This document shows, piece after piece, positions 28,549 to 36,898 of a stretch of DNA of 64,000 nucleotides (the stretch's first letter is position 1; every line of letters starts with the position of its first letter). The stretch covers positions 1 to 64,000 of the forward strand of contig CAZYFH010000006.1 in the NCBI GenBank assembly GCA_964646815.1. Direction: 5' to 3'. Both the position numbers and the translations under genes were made by a program. Origin of the DNA: CAZYFH01 sp964646815. Lineage in GTDB: Bacteria > Acidobacteriota > Vicinamibacteria > Vicinamibacterales > UBA8438. The notes under the pieces are model-generated. The model did not search any database and was not told the DNA's origin. It saw only the letters and a list, made by a program, of their open reading frames with translations.

Positions 28549-31008
28549 GTGGCCACTCGCCTGACGGCGGCACGGGTGGTTGCGTGCGCGCTGACCGGCG
28601 CCGCGCTCTGGTTCGACGGGACCGCGCCGGTAGCCGCAGCGTCCACCGCATCCGTTGGGCAAAAGCAAGCGCCGGCCGACCCGGGTGCTGCTCCGGCCGC
28701 GACCTATCGCGCGGTGCTCGACCAGTACTGCGTCACCTGCCACAACTCCCGCCTTCGGACTGCCAACCTGGCCCTCGACGCAACGCGTCTCGATTCGGTA
28801 GGAGCGGACGCCGAGGTGTGGGAGAAGGTTCTGCTCAAGCTAGAGATGCGTACCATGCCACCGCCCGGTCGGCGCGCGCGGCCGGATCCGATCACCTACG
28901 CCGCCTTCGCATCCTGGCTGGAGGCGGCGCTCGACCAGTCCGCCGCGGACGCGCCGGATCCCGGACGACCGTCCGTCCATCGCCTCAACCGCACGGAGTA
29001 TACGAACACCATCCGCGATCTGCTGGCGCTTGAGATCGATGGGCCGGCCCTGCTGCCCGCCGACGATCTGAGCTTCGGCTTCGATAACAACGCCGATTTG
29101 CTGAACGTCTCGCCGGCCCTGATGGAGCGCTACGTCTCAGCAGCGCACAAGATCAGCCGTCTCGCGATCGGGAACATCGACCAGGGCGCCGTGATCGAGA
29201 CATACGACGTCACCCGCACCAAGATACAGGACACGCGTGCCAGCGAGGCATTGCCGTTTGGGTCGCGTGGCGGGTTCGCCGTGCGGCACTACTTCCCCCT
29301 CGATGCGGAGTACGTGCTGAGCGCTCGCCTGCAACGCGACGTCATCGGCAACATCTACGGTCTTGCCCGCGAGCAGCGGCTTGAGATCCGCGTCGACGGC
29401 AAACGAGTCGCGGTGTTCGCCGTCGGTGGCGACCTAGAGTGCCTGAATCGGAGCCAGGCGGGCTCTAGCGCCTGCATCGACGCCGACGCTCACCTGACGG
29501 TGCGGGTCCCCGTCAACGCGGGGGCGCGGCAGGTGGGCGTCACATTCCTTAGGCGCACGTTGGCACCCGAGGGGGTCACGCCGCGTCGCCTGCCGGTCAG
29601 CAGCTTCATCCTGAGCTCGACGCGGGATCTCCCCGCGTCCGAACGCATGGGCGTCATGAGCATTGCGGTCGACGGCCCGCACGACCCCGTAGATACGGGC
29701 GACACGCCAAGTCGCCGCCAGGTTTTCATATGCCGGCCCGCTGAAGATGACGCGTCCGATGAAGAGCGGTGCGCCCACGAGATACTCTCAAGACTCGCCC
29801 GAGGCGCGTATCGTCGGCCGGTGACCGAGGCGGACGCGACCATGCTCGTCGGTTTCTTCAAAGCGGGCCGGCAGCGCGGTGGTTTCGACGCCGGTATTCG
29901 ACGGGCATTGACGCGTATCCTCGTCGACCCGGAGTTCCTGTTCCGAGTCGAGGCCGACCCGCCGGACGCAGCGCCGGGCACGCCGTATCGGCTCGGCGAT
30001 CTCGAGCTGGCGTCGCGCTTGTCGTTCTTCCTGTGGAGCAGCCTTCCGGATGACGAACTGCTCGATCTCGCCGCCGATGGCATGCTCAGTGACCCGGCCA
30101 CGCTCGAACGGCAGGTGCGACGAATGCTGGCCGACCGTCGCTCCACCGCACTCGTCACGAACTTCGCCGCACAGTGGTTGCACCTGCGCAACATGCGGCG
30201 CGTGACGCCGGATGTGAATCAGTTCCCGGAGTTCGACGACAATCTCCGGGAGGCGTTCCAGCGAGAGACCGAGCTGTTCGTTGAGAGCCAGCTGCGAGAG
30301 GACCGCGGCGTGGCCGATCTGCTGACTGCGAGCTACACGTTCGTCAACGAGCGCCTCGCGCGACACTACGGCATACGGGGGATCTATGGGAGCCGGTTCC
30401 GCCGCGTGACGCTGGACCCGGACGGAGGCCGCGGGGGCCTGCTTGGGCACGGCAGTATCCTGACCGCGACGTCTCACGCGACGCGGACCTCTCCCGTGCT
30501 GCGTGGCAAGTGGGTGCTCGAGAACATCCTCGGCGCGCCGCCACCCCCTCCGCCGGCCGACGTGCCGGCCCTCGACGAGAACCACGACGCGGAGGCGCCC
30601 CGATCGGTGCGCGAACGGCTGGAGCAACACCGGGCGAATCCCGTTTGCGCAAGCTGCCACGCGCGGATGGACCCGCTCGGGTTCGCCTTAGAGAACTTCG
30701 ACGGGATCGGCAGATGGCGGACCAGCGACAGCGGGGTCCCACTTGACACGTCCGCGACGCTTCCCGATGGCACCGGGTTCGACGGACCGGCCGAGCTCCG
30801 CGCGCGGTTGAAGTCCCGACACGAGGCGTTCGTCAGAACGGTGACCGGGAAGCTGCTGACCTACGCGCTCGGTCGCGGGGTCGAGCACTACGATCAGCCG
30901 TCCATTCGCCGGATCGTGCGAGACGCCGGCCCCGACCACCGATGGTCCGCGATTATCCTGGGCATCGTCCGGAGTGTCCCCTTCACGATGAGGAGGTCTG
31001 AGTCATGA
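28549..31008 (+). CDS. Diheme DUF1592-family (planctomycete-type cytochrome) protein, cassette copy 1
   Basis: 819 aa, GTG start. A signal ends near residue 31. The first heme motif is CVTCH at 61-65 in a PSCyt1-like domain; DUF1587 follows (HRLNRTEYTNTIRDLLAL, near 144-161), then DUF1595/DUF1592 (LASRLSFFLWSSLPDDELLD), DUF1588 (ERLARHYGIRGIYG, TSPVLRGKWVLENILGAPPP) with the second heme motif CASCH at 700-704, and DUF1585 (LTYALGRGVEHYD). The family is widespread in Planctomycetota, Verrucomicrobiota and Acidobacteriota and has no proven reaction. Its stop overlaps the DUF1552 start by 4 nt (ATGA), as in the other two copies. Confidence 0.9.
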   Translation: MATRLTAARVVACALTGAALWFDGTAPVAAASTASVGQKQAPADPGAAPAATYRAVLDQYCVTCHNSRLRTANLALDATRLDSVGADAEVWEKVLLKLEMRTMPPPGRRARPDPITYAAFASWLEAALDQSAADAPDPGRPSVHRLNRTEYTNTIRDLLALEIDGPALLPADDLSFGFDNNADLLNVSPALMERYVSAAHKISRLAIGNIDQGAVIETYDVTRTKIQDTRASEALPFGSRGGFAVRHYFPLDAEYVLSARLQRDVIGNIYGLAREQRLEIRVDGKRVAVFAVGGDLECLNRSQAGSSACIDADAHLTVRVPVNAGARQVGVTFLRRTLAPEGVTPRRLPVSSFILSSTRDLPASERMGVMSIAVDGPHDPVDTGDTPSRRQVFICRPAEDDASDEERCAHEILSRLARGAYRRPVTEADATMLVGFFKAGRQRGGFDAGIRRALTRILVDPEFLFRVEADPPDAAPGTPYRLGDLELASRLSFFLWSSLPDDELLDLAADGMLSDPATLERQVRRMLADRRSTALVTNFAAQWLHLRNMRRVTPDVNQFPEFDDNLREAFQRETELFVESQLREDRGVADLLTASYTFVNERLARHYGIRGIYGSRFRRVTLDPDGGRGGLLGHGSILTATSHATRTSPVLRGKWVLENILGAPPPPPPADVPALDENHDAEAPRSVRERLEQHRANPVCASCHARMDPLGFALENFDGIGRWRTSDSGVPLDTSATLPDGTGFDGPAELRARLKSRHEAFVRTVTGKLLTYALGRGVEHYDQPSIRRIVRDAGPDHRWSAIILGIVRSVPFTMRRSES

Positions 31009-32360
31009 TCGTCCTGAAAAAGGCGCTCCCCCGCCGTACAGTGCTGCGCGGGCTCGGCGCCAGCATCGCGCTCCCGCTACTGGATGGCATGGTGCCGGCC
31101 TTTGCCGCAATCCGGAACAGCGCGGCGGCACCGACGCCCCGCTTGAGCATCCTGTACACCGGCAACGGCGCCGTCATGCCCGACTGGACCCCCGCAGCCG
31201 AGGGGCGCGATTTCGAGTTCAGCCCGATTCTGGCGCCGCTCGCGGCACACCGCGATCGCGTGCTCGTCGTGAGCGGCCTCGACAATGAGCCGGGCGACCG
31301 GCGCCCAGGCGAACCCGCTGGTGGCCACGGGCGCATCAGCGGAGCCTTCCTGACCGGCGTGCACGTGAAGCCCACCGAGGGTGCCGACTTCGAGGCCGGC
31401 GTGTCAATCGACCAGATCGCGGCGAGACATCTCGGCCAGCGGACGCAGCTGGCGTCGCTCGAACTCAGCCTGGAGTCGACCGAGTTTGCGGGTGCGTGCG
31501 ACGCCGGCTTCAGCTGTGCCTACATCACGACGATCTCCTGGCGCACACCCACCACGCCGCTGCCGATGGAGAACAACCCGCGTGCCGTGTTCGAGCGGCT
31601 CTTCGGCGACGGTCAGAGCACGGATCCGGCGGCGCGTCTGGAGCGGATCGAGACCGACCGGAGCATTCTCGACTCGGTCGCCGACAAGGCCGCGCATCTC
31701 AGGAAGCGGCTCGGCGCCAGGGACGGCGCCAAGATCGTGGAGTATCTCGACGCCGTGCGCGACGTCGAGCGACGTGTCCAGATGGCCGAGGCGCAACGCG
31801 ACCGCGAGCTCCCGGTGGTCGACCGGCCGCCCGGGGTGCCCGCCGACTTCGCGGAGTACGTGAAGTTGATGTACGACCTCCAGGTGGTCGCGTTTCAGGC
31901 GGACCTGACCCGTGTCATCACCTGCATGGTGGCGCCGGAGCTCAGTTCGCGGGCCTATCCCGAGATCGGCGTCGCCGAGCCGCACCATGCCATCTCACAC
32001 CATCAGAACAAACCGGAGAACCTCGCGCAACTGACCAGGATCAACACGTACCACACACAGCTGTTCTCCTATTTCCTCGACAAGCTGCGATCGACGCCCG
32101 ACGGTGACGGCAACCTGCTCGACCACCTGACCATCCTGTACGGGCGCGGGATGGCCGACAGCAATGCCCACACACCAATGGGCCTGCCGCTCCTCCTCGC
32201 CGGCGGGGGAGCGGGGCAGCTCGCCGCGGGACGTCACGTTCGGTATCGCGACGGCACGCCGCTGACGAATCTGTATGTCAGCCTGCTGGGCAAGGTAGGT
32301 GTGCCGGTCGAGTCGATCGGTGACAGCACCGGGAAGCTCGAGTACCTGTCTGACGTATAG
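31005..32360 (+). CDS. Tat-exported DUF1552 protein, cassette copy 1
   Basis: 451 aa. A Tat signal with Arg10-Arg11 (LPRRTVLRGLGASIALPLLD) indicates export in folded form. DUF1552 covers nearly the whole protein; typical segments are VVSGLDNEPGDRRPGEPAGG, GFSCAYITTISWRTPTTPLP, YDLQVVAFQADLTRVITCM and EPHHAISHH, and the ending is GDSTGKLEYLSDV. DUF1552 is thought to be related to DUF1501 and the alkaline-phosphatase/sulfatase fold, but its chemistry is unknown. The 4-nt overlap with the diheme protein argues for co-translation and a complex or redox pair. Confidence 0.9.
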   Translation: MIVLKKALPRRTVLRGLGASIALPLLDGMVPAFAAIRNSAAAPTPRLSILYTGNGAVMPDWTPAAEGRDFEFSPILAPLAAHRDRVLVVSGLDNEPGDRRPGEPAGGHGRISGAFLTGVHVKPTEGADFEAGVSIDQIAARHLGQRTQLASLELSLESTEFAGACDAGFSCAYITTISWRTPTTPLPMENNPRAVFERLFGDGQSTDPAARLERIETDRSILDSVADKAAHLRKRLGARDGAKIVEYLDAVRDVERRVQMAEAQRDRELPVVDRPPGVPADFAEYVKLMYDLQVVAFQADLTRVITCMVAPELSSRAYPEIGVAEPHHAISHHQNKPENLAQLTRINTYHTQLFSYFLDKLRSTPDGDGNLLDHLTILYGRGMADSNAHTPMGLPLLLAGGGAGQLAAGRHVRYRDGTPLTNLYVSLLGKVGVPVESIGDSTGKLEYLSDV

Positions 32361-32438
32361 CCGCAACGTGATCCGCAGAGCTTGCGGTGAAGGGACACCG
32401 GCCGTGAGCCGTGAACTTCAGCCGAGCGTCGATTCGGA

Positions 32439-33836
32439 CTACGGCTCCCTGAACGCGCGCCGCAGATCCAGGATCGCCACCACCGTTTCCCGCAGACTGG
32501 CGATCTCAGGCATTTCCGGATGCACCTTGGAAGCGGCTGCGAGCCAGTCGCGCGCCTCCGCGTAGCGTTCGAGGCTGATGAGCGCATTGGCGCCTGCAAC
32601 CCACGCTTCGACCCGGCGTGGGTCGACCTTGACCACGTACTCGAGGTGCGGCAGCAGCGCTTCCTGACGCCCCACCATCCGGAGCGTGTCGGCCAGGAGC
32701 AGGCGCGCCTGAACGTGGTCCGGCTCGTGGGTCACCGCGGCGGCGAACCGTGCGCGCGCGTCGTCGAAGCGCCCGCTCGACGCATGAATCAACCCGAGAC
32801 TGAAGTGCGCGCCGGCGAACTCCGGCGACCGGCGCAGCACATCCTCGAACTGCGCGACCGCCCCATCGAGGTCGCCCATCTGTGACAACGCCGTCCCCAG
32901 GGTGTGCCCGAGCGCCGCGTTGTCGGGTTGCAGCTCGAGACCCCTACGGAAGAGCGTCGCCGCCTCCGCCCATTCCTCCGCCTGCATCGCCTCGATGCCT
33001 CGGTTCAGGTAGGCTAGCGCGCTTTCGAGCAACCCGTCGTACGCGTCCATGAGCGGATCGGATACACGCGGTTCGCCGCCGCCGCGCACCCGCAGCTGCG
33101 CGTCCGCCCGCGCCAGATCGCCGAGGCCACGATACGCCAAGGCAAGCGGGTAGTGCAGGCTCGTCGCCTCCGGCTCGAGCGCCAGTGCCCGCTCGAGGTA
33201 CTCGGCCGCGAGCGAGTGGTCCCCTTGGGCGAGGACCGCGCGGCCTATTCCCCCGAGGGCGGCCGCCGAGCGGGGCTCGAACGCGAGGGCCTCGCGAAAC
33301 CGCCGCCCGGCGTCGCCCGGTCGACCGTGGTCGAGGGCTGTCTCGCCGAGCCGGACGAGCGTCGCCATGTCATCGGGACGTAGTGCGAGCGCACGTTCGA
33401 AGGCGTCCTGCGCATCAGCGTGCTCACCCCGAACAAGGTGAAGGTACCCTTGGTAGTAGGGCCAACGCGGGTCGGTGGGCGTCAGCGCCTGCGCGTTGAC
33501 GAAGCTCGTCAGCGCCGGTCGCTCGTACTCGGCGGCCATCAAGATGAGTCCGAGGTCGCCGTACGCGGTGCCGAGCGCTTCGTCCCGCGTCGCGCGACGG
33601 TCCGCCAGCCGTTCGAGAACGGCGAACCGTTCGCGCACCTGCGTCTGGACCGCCGTCGGGAGCCCGACCAGATCGGGTAACGCGACCGGCCGCACCGCGT
33701 CACGCCCACGGGCGGCTCGACTGGTTTCGCCATCTGGCATGACCCCGCTGCCCTCATCGGATCCCGCGCAGGCTCCGGCGAGGACCGCCAACATCATCAG
33801 GGCGGTCGACCCACCGACCATACGACGTCTGGTCAT
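32439..33836 (-). CDS. TPR-repeat lipoprotein
   Basis: 465 aa from ATG 33836; an in-frame ATG at 33872 is less likely because it lengthens the region before the signal. A lipobox (AVLAGAC) follows the hydrophobic stretch. The mature protein consists of about ten TPR units (AEYLERALALEPEATSLHYP, AATLFRRGLELQPDNAALGH, GAHFSLGLIHASSGRFDDAR). It is clearly homologous to 60380-61780, including the order PRWPYYQGYLHL, LHYPLALAYRGLGD and ISLERYAEARDWLAAA. Unlike that copy it has no VCBS partner next to it. Scaffold function in the periplasm inferred. Confidence 0.85.
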   Translation of the reverse strand: MTRRRMVGGSTALMMLAVLAGACAGSDEGSGVMPDGETSRAARGRDAVRPVALPDLVGLPTAVQTQVRERFAVLERLADRRATRDEALGTAYGDLGLILMAAEYERPALTSFVNAQALTPTDPRWPYYQGYLHLVRGEHADAQDAFERALALRPDDMATLVRLGETALDHGRPGDAGRRFREALAFEPRSAAALGGIGRAVLAQGDHSLAAEYLERALALEPEATSLHYPLALAYRGLGDLARADAQLRVRGGGEPRVSDPLMDAYDGLLESALAYLNRGIEAMQAEEWAEAATLFRRGLELQPDNAALGHTLGTALSQMGDLDGAVAQFEDVLRRSPEFAGAHFSLGLIHASSGRFDDARARFAAAVTHEPDHVQARLLLADTLRMVGRQEALLPHLEYVVKVDPRRVEAWVAGANALISLERYAEARDWLAAASKVHPEMPEIASLRETVVAILDLRRAFREP

Positions 33837-33970
33837 GCTGACACGCCGGATCTGCCGTGCGGAGCGACGCACGCAAGCGGAATCACCCGATTCCCAGCGG
33901 GGCCGGACCGGCTAGAGAGCCGTCGCCCCCCGCGGCTCGGGGCGCGTCGCGAGAACCTCGGGCGGCTCGA

Positions 33971-34597
33971 CTACTTCTTTCTCAGGGTCGTGTCGCCCCA
34001 GGTCATCGAGTTGTACAGCTCGTTGGGGAACGTGACGACCACCGGCTCAGTGATGCTGAACTTGTCGTCGTTGCCGCCGTAGTCGCGGACGGTCAGGTGG
34101 CCTTCGAGCTCCACGATGCCATACGTGCCCTCGCCCTCACCCTCGGTGTCCTCGAACTCGAACTTGCCATCGCCCTTCAGTTTGAGCGTGATGCTGCCGT
34201 CTTCGGTCTCGAACTCGATGTCGTCGCGGACCCGGCTGCCGGGCGGGGTCGCGACGAGCTCGACCTCGAATGGTCTTCCCCCCCTCGAGTCGCGCTGCTC
34301 GAGCTGCATGGCCACCCCGGTGGCCTGGTACCCTGCCAACCGAAACTCGATCACCCATTCGCCGGACGGCAGGTTGGTGAGGTTGAAGCGCCCGTCGTCA
34401 TTGGTCGTCACTTCTCGGGGGTCGCTGTCACCCAGTCGGCCGGAGACCCTCACACCCTCGATCCCGTTCCCCCATTCGTCGGTCACTTCGCCCCGCACGC
34501 GCGCCATCGTTTGCGAGGCGGCGTCCGCGCCGAGCCACCCCATGACCACGACCGTCACCGTCACGACCGCGCCACACCGTCTCATCCAGTGACCCAT
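33971..34597 (-). CDS. Small secreted carboxypeptidase-regulatory-like domain protein
   Basis: 208 aa from ATG 34597, preceded by GGGAGG; an in-frame start at 34657 lacks a site. The signal ends near residue 28 (GADAASQ). Residues about 32-115 are an Ig-like CarboxypepD_reg domain (VRGEVTDEWGNGIEGVRVSG, GRFNLTNLPSGEWVIEFRLA). The C-terminal half is acidic and strand-rich (FEFEDTEGEGEGTYGIVELE) and ends KK. No enzymatic domain or outer-membrane barrel is attached. It is co-directional with the cytochrome-PQQ gene upstream, separated by 144 bp holding a hairpin. Ligand binding is inferred. Confidence 0.75.
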   Translation of the reverse strand: MGHWMRRCGAVVTVTVVVMGWLGADAASQTMARVRGEVTDEWGNGIEGVRVSGRLGDSDPREVTTNDDGRFNLTNLPSGEWVIEFRLAGYQATGVAMQLEQRDSRGGRPFEVELVATPPGSRVRDDIEFETEDGSITLKLKGDGKFEFEDTEGEGEGTYGIVELEGHLTVRDYGGNDDKFSITEPVVVTFPNELYNSMTWGDTTLRKK

Positions 34598-34721
34598 GTG
34601 CCCTCCCTCGTTCACTCGCATTCTACCTACCCGTCGGGTAATGACCAAGGCGCGCATGGCGCCCCTCGCGGGCGCGGAGTGAGGCTCTCGGGGTCCCCAC
34701 GGGAGCCCGCCCGCGGGGGTT

Positions 34722-34736
34722 CGGGGCGAAGCCCCG
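34722..34736 (-). terminator. Stable GC hairpin after the cytochrome-PQQ gene
   Basis: CGGGGC (34722-34727) and GCCCCG (34731-34736) form a 6-bp stem with a 3-nt loop; on the transcribed - strand the apex reads GCTTCGC, a UUCG-type hairpin. It lies 5 bp after the stop of the leftward gene but has no T-tract, so it may stabilise the mRNA end or be a REP-like unit rather than an intrinsic terminator. Confidence 0.5.
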
Positions 34737-34741
34737 TCTAA

Positions 34742-36892
34742 TCAAGGAAGCGCAAAAACATAGATCGCGTTCCCAGGACGAGGTTGGTAGATCTCCGGGC
34801 TCAGCACGCCGGTCAGTCCGCGAAACAGCCCAAGACCGGTCGGCACGGCGATGTACTGCGTTCCACCGGCGGCGTACGTGATCGGGAACCCCTGCGCCGA
34901 GGCACCGAGACGCGTCGCCCAGAGGACCTCGCCGGTGCGCACGTCGATCGCGTGGAAGTAGCGATCGACGTCGCCCACGAACGCCAAGCCCCCGGCCGTG
35001 GTCAAGACCGAGGTCAGGAACACGGCGCGCTGTTCGCGGCTCCACAGCTCCTCCATCGTGCGCACGTCGTAGGCCGCGAGCTTGCCGAGATTGCCGTTCG
35101 TGCCCGGCATCTCCCGGAGGTCGACCGAGCCGCCGATCCCGCCGCCACCTTCGACGAGCTCCACCTCGCGCCCGGTCAGACTCATGCACACCTGGTGAAG
35201 CGGAAAGACGAGCGCCCCGGTTTCTGGGCTAAAGGCGGATGCCTGCCAGTTGTGGCCGCCGAACAGGCCCGGGCATGCGAGGACGGGTTCGTCGATCCCC
35301 GCCTCACGGATGTCACGTCGATACGTCACCCGTCCGTTCTCGCGGTCGATCGACTCGAACACGTCCTGGAACACCATCTCCACGAGGTCGACGAAGCGGC
35401 CGGTTCGACGGTCGAGCTTCCAGAGAATGCCGTCCTTGCCTGCGGTGAACAGCAGCGGCTGATCGTCGACGTCGATCAGCACCCGCTCGAAGACGATGTC
35501 CATGTCGAGCGTCTCGCCCGGCACATGCTGAAAGTACCATTCGACCTGGCCGGTGCGGGGATTCAGCGCGAGCGTCGAGTTGGTGTAAAGGGCGTCGTGC
35601 TGCGTCGACATGCCGCGACTCGCGGCCACCCACGGCTTTGCCTGCGCCGTGCCGATGTAGAACAGATCGAGCTGCGGGTCGTAGCTGCCCGGAATCCACG
35701 TGTCGCCGCCGCCTCGCAGATGTGGCGGCACGTCGCCCCAGGAGCCGCTGTTCACGTCGCCTGGCTGCGCGATGGTCGACGTGCGCCACAGCTCTGCACC
35801 GGTGTCCGCGTCGTGACCGGTGATGAAGCAGCCGTCGTCCTCGAACCGCTCGCAGCCGTTGATGCCGCTCACGACGACGCCGTTCGCAACGACCGGGCCT
35901 CCCGTCTGGGTAAACCCTTTGGTGTAGTCCGCCTTCGCCGTCCGCCACACCTGCTCGCCGGTGCGGGCATCGAGCGCCACGAGAGCTGCATCGGAAGTCG
36001 CGAGAAAAACCTTGCCCCGATACAACGCAATGGCGCGGCTCGCGCCCCAGCTCGGCGCCTCCGGTGGAGACGCGTAGCGGTACTCCCAGATTACGTCCCC
36101 GCTCGTCGCGTCGATCGCCTGCACAACGTTGCCGGGACTGGCGAGAAACATCACCCCGTCGTGCACCAGTGGCGTCGGCTGGTTGTTGCCCTCCGGCATC
36201 GCCAGCACCCACGCGAGCCGCAGTTCGGTCACGTTATCCCGCGTGACCTGGTCCAGCGGGCTGTAGCCGTGGTTATCGAAGGTGCGTCGCCACGTCAGCC
36301 AGTCCTCGGGAGGCGGCTGCTGCAGCAGATCGTCGGTGACCGGTGTCAGACGCGCCACTTCCGAATTGACGAAGCGGGACGCCGAGCCGGCGTCCGCCTC
36401 GGCGTCGGGCGCCGCGGCGGGGCGTGCCAGCGCGTCCGCAGATGCCGGGCCAATGACGATTGCGGCTTCCGCGCGCAGCGCCTCCGAGCCGGCAGCATGC
36501 CCGTTGGCGCGCAGGATGTGCGCGACCACGCTCAGGTAGGCGTCGTCGCTCAGCGAGCCGGCCCCACCCGGCGGCATCTCGTCCTTGATGTACGCCAAGA
36601 GCTCCGGCGCCGTGCGCGCGCCCCATGCGCTCAGGAATCCGGGACCCGCAAGCTCCGGTCCATGCGCGGACCCTCGCAGCGTGGTCCCGTGACACTCCGC
36701 GCAGGTTCGCTCGTACGCGGCGCGACCGCTGGAGGCCTGGGCGTCCGAAAATGCGCTGGGCTGCTGGGCGGCGGCGACGATGCCAGCCAACGCGAGGCCC
36801 AGCACCGCCACGACGAGGCCGCAGACGGGACCATACATAACCCCGTGGCTGCGTGGTCGGGCGCCGGCCGAGTTCGGCGGCTCTTTCACCAT
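34742..36892 (-). CDS. Cytochrome c-PQQ dehydrogenase (paralogue of 14508-16685)
   Basis: 716 aa from ATG 36892, which is 6 nt after the stop of the VWA gene and so coupled to it; ATG 36838 is an alternative giving a shorter region before the signal. The hydrophobic signal is about 21-43. Cytochrome motif CAECH at 64-68, then a linker, then a PQQ propeller from about 190 (DWLTWRRTFDNHGYSPLDQV) to the end (GNAIYVFALP). Motifs GGGDTWIPGSYDPQLDLFYI and PGETLDMDIVFERVLIDVDD align with the copy at 14.5 kb. Likely oxidises an alcohol or sugar in the periplasm and passes electrons to its own heme; substrate unknown. Confidence 0.88.
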   Translation of the reverse strand: MVKEPPNSAGARPRSHGVMYGPVCGLVVAVLGLALAGIVAAAQQPSAFSDAQASSGRAAYERTCAECHGTTLRGSAHGPELAGPGFLSAWGARTAPELLAYIKDEMPPGGAGSLSDDAYLSVVAHILRANGHAAGSEALRAEAAIVIGPASADALARPAAAPDAEADAGSASRFVNSEVARLTPVTDDLLQQPPPEDWLTWRRTFDNHGYSPLDQVTRDNVTELRLAWVLAMPEGNNQPTPLVHDGVMFLASPGNVVQAIDATSGDVIWEYRYASPPEAPSWGASRAIALYRGKVFLATSDAALVALDARTGEQVWRTAKADYTKGFTQTGGPVVANGVVVSGINGCERFEDDGCFITGHDADTGAELWRTSTIAQPGDVNSGSWGDVPPHLRGGGDTWIPGSYDPQLDLFYIGTAQAKPWVAASRGMSTQHDALYTNSTLALNPRTGQVEWYFQHVPGETLDMDIVFERVLIDVDDQPLLFTAGKDGILWKLDRRTGRFVDLVEMVFQDVFESIDRENGRVTYRRDIREAGIDEPVLACPGLFGGHNWQASAFSPETGALVFPLHQVCMSLTGREVELVEGGGGIGGSVDLREMPGTNGNLGKLAAYDVRTMEELWSREQRAVFLTSVLTTAGGLAFVGDVDRYFHAIDVRTGEVLWATRLGASAQGFPITYAAGGTQYIAVPTGLGLFRGLTGVLSPEIYQPRPGNAIYVFALP

Positions 36893-36898
36893 GGCTCG

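Noticed and set aside
32361..32387. CCGCAA...TTGCGG hairpin after DUF1552 copy 1
   Set aside because: A 6-bp stem with a 15-nt loop and no T-tract is too weak to call a terminator.
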